A DNA stretch of 64,000 nt from Sphingomonas sp. CFBP 8760. GTDB lineage: Bacteria > Pseudomonadota > Alphaproteobacteria > Sphingomonadales > Sphingomonadaceae. The translations under genes and the position numbers were made by a program. This document shows positions 26,631 through 34,767 of this stretch, one piece after another. A model generated the notes under the pieces. The model did no database searches, was not told the origin of the DNA, and was given only the letters and a program-made list of their open reading frames with translations. The stretch's first letter is position 1, and each line of letters begins with the position of its first letter. Location of the stretch: assembly GCF_014841615.1 (NCBI RefSeq), contig NZ_JACYUG010000004.1, forward strand, positions 116,646-180,645, written 5' to 3'.

Positions 26631-27409
26631 TGCGGGTGGCGGCGCGGCACCGGCTGGGCGACTTCCTGCTCGACGTGGCGTTCGAGGGGCCGGAAGACGG
26701 CGTGACGATGCTGGTCGGCCCGTCGGGGGCGGGCAAGTCGGCAACGCTGGCGATCGTCGCCGGGCTGTCACGGCCGGACAATGGCGTGGTGGCGATCGGC
26801 GACCGGGTGCTGACCGATACCGCCGCGCGTCTGTTCGTCCCGCCCGAGCGGCGGCGGATCGGTATCGTCCATCAGGAGGCGCGGCTGTTCCCGCATTTGT
26901 CGGTCGAGCGGAATCTGCAATACGGCCTGCGCCGCGCGCGCGACCGGGCGCCCCGGATCGAGCCGGATGCGGTGATCGACGTGCTGGCGATCCGCCACCT
27001 GCTCGCCCGCCGCCCGCGCGACCTGTCGGGGGGGGAGCGGCAACGGGTGGCGCTGGGCCGCGCGATGCTGAGCCAGCCCGACCTGTTGCTGCTCGACGAA
27101 CCCGTCTCCGCGCTCGATCCGGCGCGGCGGGCGGAGGTGCTGGGCTTCGTCGCCGACCTGAAACGCCGCTTCGCGCTGCCGATGCTCTACGTCACGCACA
27201 GCGCCGACGAGGCGCGGCTGCTGGGCGATCATCTGGTCCGGATCGAGCAGGGCCGCGTGACCGGGCAGGGCAGCGTCGCCGCGATGCTGCCGGTCCGCGA
27301 GATTACCGGCGAGGTGGTGGCGCCGGGGGTGGTGCGGATCGGCGATGCGACGATGCCGGTCGCGGGGCTGGACGCGCCGGTCGGGGCGACGGTGCGGCTG
27401 GGCTGGTGA
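26630..27409 (+). CDS. modC: Molybdate ABC transporter ATPase ModC
   Basis: A 259-residue ATPase: Walker A VGPSGAGKSAT, Q-loop HQEARLFPHLSV, signature LSGGERQRVALGRAML, Walker B LLLLDEPVSALD and switch histidine in YVTHSADEARLLG. The C-terminal ~50 residues (from REITGEVVAPGVV) correspond to a shortened molybdate-binding-like domain; the full MOP domain of E. coli ModC is longer. It powers ModB. The 157 bases after it hold a short hairpin (GCGGGA/TCCCGC near 27420) but no clear U-tract. Confidence 0.93.
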   Translation: MRVAARHRLGDFLLDVAFEGPEDGVTMLVGPSGAGKSATLAIVAGLSRPDNGVVAIGDRVLTDTAARLFVPPERRRIGIVHQEARLFPHLSVERNLQYGLRRARDRAPRIEPDAVIDVLAIRHLLARRPRDLSGGERQRVALGRAMLSQPDLLLLDEPVSALDPARRAEVLGFVADLKRRFALPMLYVTHSADEARLLGDHLVRIEQGRVTGQGSVAAMLPVREITGEVVAPGVVRIGDATMPVAGLDAPVGATVRLGW

Positions 27410-27566
27410 TCTCGATCCTCGCGGGACTTTTATGAAATCCCGCTCGCCTCCCCGGCCGACGTGACACCTTTGCAAAAACCCATCGCTCCGCCGGGGAGGT
27501 ATCAGAGGATAGGGAACAGGCTTTCCCCGACAGCCTGCACCTGGCGGGAGACAGGACTGCCAGCCC

Positions 27567-29696
27567 TCACCATTCCTCCTGCGGCTCGTCCGGCGCGCGG
27601 CGGTCATCGCGGGGGGGCGGGCCATTGTCCGGTTCGCGCCGGCGGGGGCCGACCGAGATCGAGCCGTCGTCGCCCTGCCGGATGTCGATCCCCAGTTCGC
27701 CGAGCTGGTCGGCGGCGGCATCGATCGCATCCGCGCCGATCTGGCCCAGATCGTTGCCGACATCGTCGACCGCGTTTTCGTCGAACACCGGTTCCGGCTC
27801 CGCCACCACGACCGGCGCGATGCCGAGCGCGGACTGCATGAACTGCCGCCACATCTGGGCGGGGATGCCACCCCCGTGCAGGCCGGGATTGGGGGAATTG
27901 TCGTCGTTGCCCACCCACACGCCGACGATCAGGTCGCCCGCGAAGCCGATGAACCAGGCGTCGCGGCTCTGCTGCGAGGTGCCGGTCTTGCCCCACGCGT
28001 CGATGCTCAGCACCGCCTCGCGCCCCGTGCCACGGATCGAGGAGCCGAGCAGTTGCAGCATCTCCTCGCGCACCCGCCCGTCGATCGCGCGGCTGCGCCC
28101 GGCGAGCGACGCGTACCAGCCCCCCACGCCCTGATCGCCTGCCACCTGATCGACACCGCGCGGCTCGACCGGATAGCGGCCGTTGGCGATCGCGGCATAG
28201 GCGGCGGTCAGTTCCAGCAGCGACACCTCCGAGGTGCCCAGCCCGATCGTCGCCTCGTTGGCGATGGGGGTGGAGATGCCGAGGTCGCGTGCCGCCTTGA
28301 TGACGTTCTTCACGCCCACTTCCTGCGTCAGCCGCGCCGCGACGACGTTGGACGAGCGGGCGAAGGCGCGGCGCAGCGTGATCGGCCCCAGATAGCGGCC
28401 GTCGTCGTTGCGGGGTTTCCAGCCGGCGATCTCGACCGGGGTATCGTCCTTCACCGTATCCGGCGTCATCCCGGCGCGCAGCGCGGCGAGGTAGACGAAC
28501 AGCTTGAACGTCGATCCCGGCTGGCGGCGGGCCTGCGTCGCCCGGTTGAACGGGCTCTTGGCATAGTCGCGCCCGCCGACCATCGCGACGACGCGGCCGT
28601 CCGGGTGCATCGCGACCAGCGCCGCCTGCGCCTGTCGCAAGCCCGCGGCCCTGATCGTCCGCTCCGCCGCCTTTTGCAGCCGGGGATCGAGCGTGGTCCG
28701 CACCGTCGCCTCGGTCTGCACCTCGCCCGCGCGGTCGCGCGCCTGCGGCAGCACCCAGTCGGCGAAATAGGTGCCGCTGGGCAGCGCCCCGGCCTTGGCC
28801 GGCAGCACGCGCTGCGGCTGCACGGCGCGCGCCTGCGCATGGGTGAGGAAGCCGGCATCCTCCATCGCGCCGACCACCACCCGCTGCCGCGCCCGCGCGC
28901 CCTTGAGGTTGTCGGTGGGGGCGAGGCGCGACGGCGCCTTGACCAGCCCCGCGAGCATCGCCGCCTGACCGATGTTGAGCGCCTGCGGCGTCCGCCCGAA
29001 ATAATGTTTCGACGCGGCGGTGATGCCATAGGTGTTGTCGCCGAAATAGACGTTCGACAGGTAGCGCGACAGGATCTCGTCCTTGGTCAGCCACGCCTCC
29101 AGCCAGAACGCGATCAGCACTTCGCGGATCTTGCGCGCCGCCGTCCGGTCCGAATCGAGGAAGGCGTTCTTGGCGAGCTGCTGCGTGATCGTGCTGCCGC
29201 CCTGCCGTACCCCGCCGGAGCCGACATTCGCCCAGGCCGCGCGGGCGATGCCGCGCGGATCGATGCCCCAGTGCGAATAGAAGCGCCGGTCCTCGATCGC
29301 CATGAACGCCTCGCGCACATGCGCGGGCAGCTTCGCGGCGTCGACGGGCGCGCCGATGATCGCGCCGCGCCGCGCGATCGGGGTGCCGTCGTCCGCGGTC
29401 AGCGTGATCGACGGCGGCGTCGGGGGTTTCAGCGAGCGCGACAGCGGCGCGGTGATCGCCAGCCACGCGATCGCGACCACCAGCAGCACGATGCCCAGGG
29501 CGAAACCGCGCACCAGCCAGCGGCCGATCCAGCGATAGGAGCGGGGGGCCGGCTCTGGCTCCGGCGCGGGCTCGAACGGGTCGCGCCACGATTCCGGCGC
29601 GGTATAGCGATGGGGGCGTTCGAGATCCTCGTCGGTCCAGCGCCGCGGGCGATCGGGGTCGAAAGGGTCGGGACGCATCGGCGGGTTCCAGGACAC
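27567..29696 (-). CDS. PBP1A-type bifunctional penicillin-binding protein
   Basis: A 709-residue type II membrane protein that makes peptidoglycan. The cytoplasmic N-terminus is acidic/proline-rich, followed by one transmembrane helix (about residues 65-90). The GT51 glycosyltransferase domain has IEDRRFYSHWGIDPRG and GGSTITQQLAKN. The transpeptidase domain has the catalytic serine in PGSTFK, SSN, and KTGTS. The C-terminal tail is acidic and disordered. Sphingomonads often carry several PBP1 paralogues, so its share of the cell's synthesis is uncertain. The 113 bases to the divergent FMN reductase gene hold both promoters. Confidence 0.94.
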   Translation of the reverse strand: MSWNPPMRPDPFDPDRPRRWTDEDLERPHRYTAPESWRDPFEPAPEPEPAPRSYRWIGRWLVRGFALGIVLLVVAIAWLAITAPLSRSLKPPTPPSITLTADDGTPIARRGAIIGAPVDAAKLPAHVREAFMAIEDRRFYSHWGIDPRGIARAAWANVGSGGVRQGGSTITQQLAKNAFLDSDRTAARKIREVLIAFWLEAWLTKDEILSRYLSNVYFGDNTYGITAASKHYFGRTPQALNIGQAAMLAGLVKAPSRLAPTDNLKGARARQRVVVGAMEDAGFLTHAQARAVQPQRVLPAKAGALPSGTYFADWVLPQARDRAGEVQTEATVRTTLDPRLQKAAERTIRAAGLRQAQAALVAMHPDGRVVAMVGGRDYAKSPFNRATQARRQPGSTFKLFVYLAALRAGMTPDTVKDDTPVEIAGWKPRNDDGRYLGPITLRRAFARSSNVVAARLTQEVGVKNVIKAARDLGISTPIANEATIGLGTSEVSLLELTAAYAAIANGRYPVEPRGVDQVAGDQGVGGWYASLAGRSRAIDGRVREEMLQLLGSSIRGTGREAVLSIDAWGKTGTSQQSRDAWFIGFAGDLIVGVWVGNDDNSPNPGLHGGGIPAQMWRQFMQSALGIAPVVVAEPEPVFDENAVDDVGNDLGQIGADAIDAAADQLGELGIDIRQGDDGSISVGPRRREPDNGPPPRDDRRAPDEPQEEW

Positions 29697-29809
29697 AGGC
29701 GCTGTTCTATCCGACTAGAACACCTCATGCAATCGTCGGCTCATACCCCTCGGGACGAATGGATGCGAGCCCCCTGTTCTTTTGCCGCCGAAACGTGAAA
29801 GGAGGCTGA

Positions 29810-30406
29810 ATGGACGGACAGACGAACGAGGGCGGCAAGCCGCTGGTGGTCGGCATCGGCGGCACGATCGGGGCACGCTCGTCGACCGAGCGGGCGCTGT
29901 GCATCGCGCTCGACGCGGCCGCGCAACAGGGATTCGCGACCCGGCTGTTCGGCGGCGCCGACATGGCGCGGTTGCCGCTCTACGATCCCCGCGCGACGAC
30001 GCGGACGCCGGACGAACAGGCGTTCGTCGAGGCGGTGCGGGGCGCCTCGGCGGTCATCATCGCCAGCCCGGGCTATCACGGCTCGATCTCGGGCGTGGTC
30101 AAGAACGCGCTCGACCTGCTGGAGGAGACCGCGAAGGACGCGCGGCCCTATCTGGCGGACATGCCGGTCGGGTTGATCGCGACCGCCTATGGCTGGCAGG
30201 CGACCGGATCGACGATCGCGGCGCTGCGCTCGATCGTCCACGCGCTGCGCGGCTGGCCGACGCCGTTCGCCGCCGCGATCAACACGCAGGTGACCCGGTT
30301 CGACGACGATGGCGGCGCCAGCGACCCGGCGGTGGTGGAGCAATTGCGGCTGGTCGGCCGGCAAGTCGCCCGCTTCGCCCCGCTGGCGGCGGCGATGCCG
30401 GGTTAG
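29810..30406 (+). CDS. NAD(P)H-dependent FMN reductase
   Basis: A 198-residue flavodoxin-like protein. The start is marked by GAAAGGAGG, an almost perfect Shine-Dalgarno. The FMN phosphate loop is GTIGARSSTERAL, and SPGYHGSISGVVKNALDLLE matches the NADPH-dependent FMN reductase family (SsuE/MsuE/ArsH-like), which supplies reduced flavin to monooxygenases or reduces quinones/azo compounds. No partner monooxygenase is adjacent, so its role is open. It is the last gene before the AT-richer island at 30.4-31.4 kb. Confidence 0.88.
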   Translation: MDGQTNEGGKPLVVGIGGTIGARSSTERALCIALDAAAQQGFATRLFGGADMARLPLYDPRATTRTPDEQAFVEAVRGASAVIIASPGYHGSISGVVKNALDLLEETAKDARPYLADMPVGLIATAYGWQATGSTIAALRSIVHALRGWPTPFAAAINTQVTRFDDDGGASDPAVVEQLRLVGRQVARFAPLAAAMPG

Positions 30407-30574
30407 GGGCGATTCTCAGTCGATGACATCAAGGGACCGCCTCGTTGCTGTCCTGATCGCCACGGCGCTGTCGATAAGGCGTGGGGCGTTTGCCGCTGGT
30501 CGAAGCCACGCCGAACGGCGTTCCAGCACGGCTCTTGATGGCGGTAATTGACCATTCGATGCCGGCTCTCGCTG

Positions 30575-30602
30575 TGATGCAAAACGCAAAAGTTTTGCAT
30601 CA
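30575..30602. repeat. 28-bp palindrome, left copy (11-6-11)
   Basis: TGATGCAAAAC-GCAAAA-GTTTTGCATCA is a perfect 11-bp inverted repeat with a 6-base centre. A similar 28-bp palindrome lies at 31301-31328, matching it at 23 of 28 positions; together they bracket one gene. Confidence 0.85.
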
Positions 30603-30618
30603 TCCTTCTGCTACGATC

Positions 30619-30682
30619 GTCAACTATGTGTTGACTCCCGCTCGTCAATGAATGATTGACCTATCGTCAACAATTAATTGAC
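30619..30682. promoter_or_regulatory. Three tandem 17-bp dyads, GTCAA-N7-TTGAC
   Basis: Copies lie at 30619-30635, 30644-30660 and 30666-30682. Each has exactly seven bases between half-sites and each is preceded by TC (TCGTCAA). The last copy abuts the ribosome site of the helix-turn-helix gene starting at 30693. They look like cooperative operators, most likely for autoregulation by that gene product. Confidence 0.75.
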
Positions 30683-30692
30683 GGAGAAGATC

Positions 30693-31244
30693 GTGCAAAT
30701 CAGTGAGCAGCAGGCCGTTAGAGAGCAAACCGCCGCTATCGTATTGAACTGGGCAGCGGCACGTCAGCCTCCTTTTACCGGTGAAACCGCAGAGGGGTTT
30801 GCAGAAGCTATTACGGTAGCGCACCTGGTTGCAGATGAGGGAAGGATCAGCCTTCATCGCTGGATCGACGCAGCACGGCGAACCGGTTTGAGCTGGACAG
30901 ATATCGGAAACGCCCTTGGCATCTCCAAACAGGCGGCACAGCAGCGGTTCAAGTCTGCCGAAATGGGAGACGAACTGGCGAGCGGAGAGGGTGAGGAAAT
31001 TGTCCGTCTTGGGGCTACCGCCTTCAACGAGATGAGCATCCTGCGCGAGGAAGGCGGGAAGGGGAATGAACTGGTCCGTACCGGCGCTCTCACACTGGTA
31101 TTTCGGCCAACTACCCACCTGTGGGAATATCGACGTAAAATCGGCACAGCGTCGATAACGGCGGAGATGAAAAAGGCAGGATGGATATACGTGTCTAGCT
31201 GGGTGCCATTTCACTACTTCAAGCGATCCGTACCCGCTGAGTGA
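30693..31244 (+). CDS. Helix-turn-helix protein of unknown family
   Basis: A 183-residue protein read from GTG at 30693, chosen for GGAGAAGATC just upstream; TTG at 30678 would start inside an operator. Residues about 1-60 are helical. A clear helix-turn-helix (LSWTDIGNALGISKQAAQQRF) lies near residues 65-87, like those of sigma-region-4 and AsnC-like proteins. The C-terminal ~90 residues (including ALTLVFRPTTHLWEYRRKIG) are not recognised. Base composition is visibly more AT-rich than its surroundings, suggesting acquisition. It stands alone with its own operators and hairpin terminator. It is probably a DNA-binding autoregulator; a role in a small selfish or defence-type cassette is speculation. 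Confidence 0.75.
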   Translation: MQISEQQAVREQTAAIVLNWAAARQPPFTGETAEGFAEAITVAHLVADEGRISLHRWIDAARRTGLSWTDIGNALGISKQAAQQRFKSAEMGDELASGEGEEIVRLGATAFNEMSILREEGGKGNELVRTGALTLVFRPTTHLWEYRRKIGTASITAEMKKAGWIYVSSWVPFHYFKRSVPAE

Positions 31245-31252
31245 TCTCGATA

Positions 31253-31299
31253 GGCCGCTTCTCCGATGATCGCTTCGAGAGGCGGCCGAGTTTGTGTTT
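31253..31299 (+). terminator. Probable terminator of the helix-turn-helix gene
   Basis: GGCCGCTTCTC pairs with GAGAGGCGGCC (11 bp including one G-U pair), starting nine bases after the stop and followed by the T-rich TTTGTGTTTG. Confidence 0.6.
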
Positions 31300-31300
31300 G

Positions 31301-31328
31301 TGATGCAAAATTCACAAATTCTGCATCA
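31301..31328. repeat. 28-bp palindrome, right copy
   Basis: TGATGCA and TGCATCA arms plus inner AATT/AATT pairing (one mismatch per arm) around a CACA centre. It shares the length and 23 of 28 bases of the palindrome at 30575-30602. Confidence 0.8.
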
Positions 31329-31372
31329 TTAGCTCTATGCCGTAACATCAAGCGGATAGCCGATGCATAATC

Positions 31373-31395
31373 TCGATGCGCGATGATCGCATCGA
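31373..31395. terminator. Hairpin TCGATGCG-N7-CGCATCGA
   Basis: A perfect 8-bp stem lies 23 bases past the stop of the queuosine-precursor transporter (minus strand). It may be that gene's terminator or the outer edge of the island. No U-tract. Confidence 0.35.
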
Positions 31396-31417
31396 CGTTG
31401 CATGATCGAACGGACCG

Positions 31418-32092
31418 TCAGGCCCGGTCCAGCCACCGGCCCAGCTTCACGAAGAAGGTGATGAGTAGCGGCACCAGCACGATCGATAGCACCACCTTGG
31501 TCAGCATCTGCCCCGCCATCAGCGCGGCGATCGGGCGTTCGCCGAGGAACGAGATGGTGATGAACAGCAGCGTGTCGACCACCTGGCTGACGATGCTGGC
31601 GACCATGCCGCGCAGCCAGACCAGCCGCCCGCCGCCCTCCGGCCGGTGCGACAGGCGCGCGAAGATCACGACGTTCAGCGTCTGCGAGATGCCATAGGAT
31701 ACCAGCCCCGCCAGCATCATCCGCGAGCTTTGCCCGACCACGACCGGGAACGCCTCGATCGCGGGTGGGTACATGCCGGGATCGTGCGGCAGCGCCAGCA
31801 CCAGCTGGATCAGCGCCGCCGACACCAGCAGCGGGATGAACCCCAGCCGCACCAGCCGCGTCGCCGTCGCCTGCCCGTGCAGCTGCGCCACTGCGCTCGA
31901 CATCGCGACCAGCAGCAGGAAGGCGAAGATGCCCGCCTCCACCGCCAGCGGTCCCAGCGCGACCTGCTTCACCCCCAGCACGCCCGCCATGCACACCATG
32001 CCGCCGTACAGCACCGCCAGCACGAACAGCGACCGGGTGATGACGTATGTCGGCGCGGATCGCGGGTCGGCGGCGGAATCGGGGCTATCCAT
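31418..32092 (-). CDS. yhhQ: Queuosine-precursor (VUT family) transporter
   Basis: A 224-residue protein with about six transmembrane helices. Segments such as AGLVSYGISQTLNVVIFARL and ASIVSQVVDTLLFITISFLG match the VUT/DUF165 (YhhQ) family, which imports queuine precursors (preQ0/preQ1) used to make queuosine in tRNA. The acidic N-terminus (MDSPDSAADPRSAP) is cytoplasmic. It is divergent from the nucleoside transporter gene, with 125 bases between. No riboswitch of the preQ1 type was seen upstream. Confidence 0.88.
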   Translation of the reverse strand: MDSPDSAADPRSAPTYVITRSLFVLAVLYGGMVCMAGVLGVKQVALGPLAVEAGIFAFLLLVAMSSAVAQLHGQATATRLVRLGFIPLLVSAALIQLVLALPHDPGMYPPAIEAFPVVVGQSSRMMLAGLVSYGISQTLNVVIFARLSHRPEGGGRLVWLRGMVASIVSQVVDTLLFITISFLGERPIAALMAGQMLTKVVLSIVLVPLLITFFVKLGRWLDRA

Positions 32093-32217
32093 CGGCGATT
32101 GCTAGCGCATCGCGGCGCCACGTCAAATCGCTGGCCCCGTCGCTATACGCCTGTATGGTGGATCACCGCGCAGCCGGCGGCCGCGTTCCACATGACATTG
32201 GCTTACGCGGAACCCTG

Positions 32218-33552
32218 ATGAATCGTTTCCTGATCGGCATCGCCGGTATTCTCGTCATTCTCGGCATCGCGGTGGCCCTGTCGACGGATCGGCGCGCGAT
32301 CCGGCTGCGCGTCGTGGGCGCCGCCTTCGCGCTGCAATCGCTGATCGCGGTGATGGTGCTGTACTGGGGGCCGGGGCGCGCGGCGCTGGCCACCGCGTCG
32401 CAAGGGGTGGCGGCGCTGCTCGGCTATTCGCAGCGCGGCACCGAATTCCTGTTCGGCAACCTCGCCAGTCCCGCGATCGGCGGCACCAGCTTCGCGATCG
32501 CGGCGCTGCCGGTCATCATCTTCTTCGCCAGCCTCGTCTCGATCCTCTATTATCTGGGGGTGATGCAGTTCGTGGTGCGCTGGGTCGGCGGCGGCATCGA
32601 ATGGGTGATCGGCACCTCCAAGGTGGAATCGCTGTGTGCGGCGGCGAACATCTTCGTCGGCCAGTCCGAATCGCCGCTCGTCATCCGCCCCTATCTGGCC
32701 GGGCTGACCCCGCCGCAGGTCTTCACGGTGATGACCAGCGGCATGGCGGGCGTGGCGGGGACGATCCTGGCGGCCTATGCGTCGATGGGCATCCGCATCG
32801 ATTTTCTGCTGGCGGCCAGTTTCATGGCGGCGCCGGGCGGCATCCTGATGGCCAAGATCATCATGCCCGACCGTACCGTCCCGCCGGAGGGTGAACTGCC
32901 GCTGGGCGACCTGCCCGACGAGAACCGGCAGATCCACCTCGCCGAAACGCGGATGAGCGGCGCCGGCCCCGCCTCGCTGCCGATCGAGGGAACGCCGGGC
33001 GAACCCCTGCCCGAGGCGAGCCACGACGAGGAAAAGCCCGCCAACCTCATCATGGCCGCCGCGCAGGGTGCGCAGACCGGCGTGCGGCTGGCGGTGGCGG
33101 TCGGCGCGATGGTGCTGGCGTTCGTGGCGCTGGTGGCACTCGCCAACGGGCTGCTCGGCGGGGTGGGGCGCTGGTTCGGGATCGCCGACCTGTCGTTCCA
33201 GGGGCTGCTCGGCTATGTCTTCGCGCCGGTCATGGTGCTGCTCAACGTGCCGTGGAGCGAGGCGGGGATCGCCGGCGGCCTGTTCGGGCAGAAGATCGTG
33301 CTGAACGAGTTCGTCGCCTATATCGATCTCGGCAAGCAGGCGGCGGTCCTGTCGCCGCATACCGTCGCGGTCGTGACGTTCGCGTTGTGCGGCTTCGCCA
33401 ATTTCTCGTCGATCGCGATCCAGATGGCGGTGACGGGCAGCCTGGCGCCCAACCAGCGCCCGGTGATCGCCCGGCTCGGCATCCGCGCGCTGGTGGCGGG
33501 CAGTCTCGCGAACCTGATGTCGGCAGCGCTGGCGGGACTGCTGCTGACCTGA
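32218..33552 (+). CDS. NupC-type concentrative nucleoside transporter
   Basis: A 444-residue inner-membrane symporter. Family motifs: the GxxxF-rich N-terminal helices, IFVGQSESPLVIRPYL (substrate-site Gln/Ser/Glu) and FALCGFANFSSIAIQM near the C-terminus, with KIVLNEFVAYIDL between. About 60 hydrophilic residues (roughly 220-280, including PEGELPLGDLPDENRQ) are inserted in a cytoplasmic loop and make it longer than E. coli NupC (~400). It should take up nucleosides with protons or sodium. The ATG at 32218 has GCGGAAC upstream. Confidence 0.92.
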   Translation: MNRFLIGIAGILVILGIAVALSTDRRAIRLRVVGAAFALQSLIAVMVLYWGPGRAALATASQGVAALLGYSQRGTEFLFGNLASPAIGGTSFAIAALPVIIFFASLVSILYYLGVMQFVVRWVGGGIEWVIGTSKVESLCAAANIFVGQSESPLVIRPYLAGLTPPQVFTVMTSGMAGVAGTILAAYASMGIRIDFLLAASFMAAPGGILMAKIIMPDRTVPPEGELPLGDLPDENRQIHLAETRMSGAGPASLPIEGTPGEPLPEASHDEEKPANLIMAAAQGAQTGVRLAVAVGAMVLAFVALVALANGLLGGVGRWFGIADLSFQGLLGYVFAPVMVLLNVPWSEAGIAGGLFGQKIVLNEFVAYIDLGKQAAVLSPHTVAVVTFALCGFANFSSIAIQMAVTGSLAPNQRPVIARLGIRALVAGSLANLMSAALAGLLLT

Positions 33553-33583
33553 CCGGCCTTCCGCCCCGCCCGAGCCGCCTCGC

Positions 33584-33611
33584 CCGGATGTTTCCCGCGG
33601 GAAACATCCGG
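33584..33611. terminator. 28-bp perfect palindrome between convergent genes
   Basis: CCGGATGTTTCC-CGCG-GGAAACATCCGG lies between the nucleoside transporter stop and the glycosyltransferase stop. It can form a long hairpin on both strands; there is no flanking U-tract. Confidence 0.5.
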
Positions 33612-33623
33612 ACGGGGCAGGGA

Positions 33624-34391
33624 TCAGGCTATATCCCGCACCGTCGTGGTCGTCTCCAGCACATGCACGCCGGTGACGATGCCGTGCGGGTTCATATACG
33701 CCTCCGCTTCCGCCGAAGCGGCCATGTGGTCGTAATCCGCCGCGATCGGGCTGACATGGCGCAGCGCGGCACCATCGACCACCCCGGTCTTGAACCCCCG
33801 CTTCGCCGCCAGCACCGGCCACACCATGTCGACCCCCCAGCCGAACCGGAGGCTGGGCATCGGCAGCGTCAGGTCGAACACCTCGCGCCGCAGCGCGATG
33901 ATCGGCCCGATCTCGGCATAGTTGGTCTGGCGCACCAGCACGCCGTGCTGCCGCTTGGTGATGCGGTGGCTCCAGTAGGAAAAGGCGCGCTGCGCCGGCC
34001 CGGCGATCTTCAGGTCCGCATATTCCGCCAGGGCGATGAAGGTGTCGGTGAACTGCTCGGGCAGTTCGACATCGTCGTCCACCATGATGACCCAGTCGAA
34101 CCGTGACAGGTCGTGGCGTTCGAGCAGGACGTTGACGTTGTCGAGCTTGCCCAGCTTTTCCACGCCCTTGCTGTCGAAGGTCATGCGGTGCCGCGTGCTG
34201 GCCATCTGTTCGTAGATGCGATCGAGCGAGCCGGGCCGCCGGGGCGACTGCACGCCGACGACCAGGATCGATAGACCGGGCAGGCCGGCATAGAAGGACG
34301 ACCGGCGAAGGCGTTCCAGCTTCGGCCGGATCGCGCGGTCGGCCAGCACATCCTCGACCCGCGAGGTATAGGGGCCGATCCGCCGGGCCAC
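33624..34391 (-). CDS. Putative glycosyltransferase (GT-A-like)
   Basis: About 255 residues from GTG at 34391, which has AGGCGGGCG upstream. A Rossmann-like start (LSILVVGVQSPRRPGSLDRI) is followed by FDWVIMVDDDVELPEQF, whose DDD triad looks like the metal/nucleotide-sugar site of GT-A enzymes, and by GWGVDMVWPVL and HVSPIAADY. The substrate is unknown. The open frame continues to 34637, but that part looks non-coding. GGGGAGACGG also stands before an ATC codon near 34418 in the same frame, so a slightly longer product is possible. Confidence 0.6.
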   Translation of the reverse strand: MARRIGPYTSRVEDVLADRAIRPKLERLRRSSFYAGLPGLSILVVGVQSPRRPGSLDRIYEQMASTRHRMTFDSKGVEKLGKLDNVNVLLERHDLSRFDWVIMVDDDVELPEQFTDTFIALAEYADLKIAGPAQRAFSYWSHRITKRQHGVLVRQTNYAEIGPIIALRREVFDLTLPMPSLRFGWGVDMVWPVLAAKRGFKTGVVDGAALRHVSPIAADYDHMAASAEAEAYMNPHGIVTGVHVLETTTTVRDIA

Positions 34392-34767
34392 CGCCCGCCT
34401 GAGCCGCTGCTGAAAAGTGATATGCCGTCTCCCCGATGCCGGATCGGCGGCACCGTGCCGCCCTGCGCCGCCCGCCGCCGTCGCCCCTGGCTGGATCGCC
34501 GCTCTATCAATACCGCGCCATCCCGCCAAGCACCGGCTGCGGCGATCCCGTGCCGCCCCGGCCCGCCGCCCTGTGGTGACCTGCGGCCCGGCGATACGGG
34601 ATCGGGGTCGTTCATTGTGTTCATCTATTGGTAACATGAACGATCTGTGTGGTTATTCGCACCGCATCGGCCTTTTTACCGTTCGATATTGGGATCGCTC
34701 ATTTCATATCTATATATTGACGCCATCCATCGCTACGTTACGGGGGACGGCGATGAAGGAGCATATC
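34392..34767. promoter_or_regulatory. Divergent intergenic region upstream of mucR
   Basis: This 376-base gap has no supported gene. The half nearest the glycosyltransferase is GC-rich. From about 34650 to 34740 it turns sharply AT-rich (for example CATATCTATATATTGACG), the kind of DNA that Ros/MucR proteins bind, so it is the likely mucR promoter and possible autoregulatory site. Confidence 0.45.

Noticed and set aside
30403..30648. Minus-strand open frame suggesting a transposase remnant
   Set aside because: No transposase motif, no terminal repeats beyond the palindrome, and it runs through the operator array.
30575..31328. Paired dif (XerC/XerD) sites
   Set aside because: The 28-bp size and 11-6-11 layout fit, but the arms lack the conserved dif bases I know, so it is kept only as a hypothesis, not a feature call.
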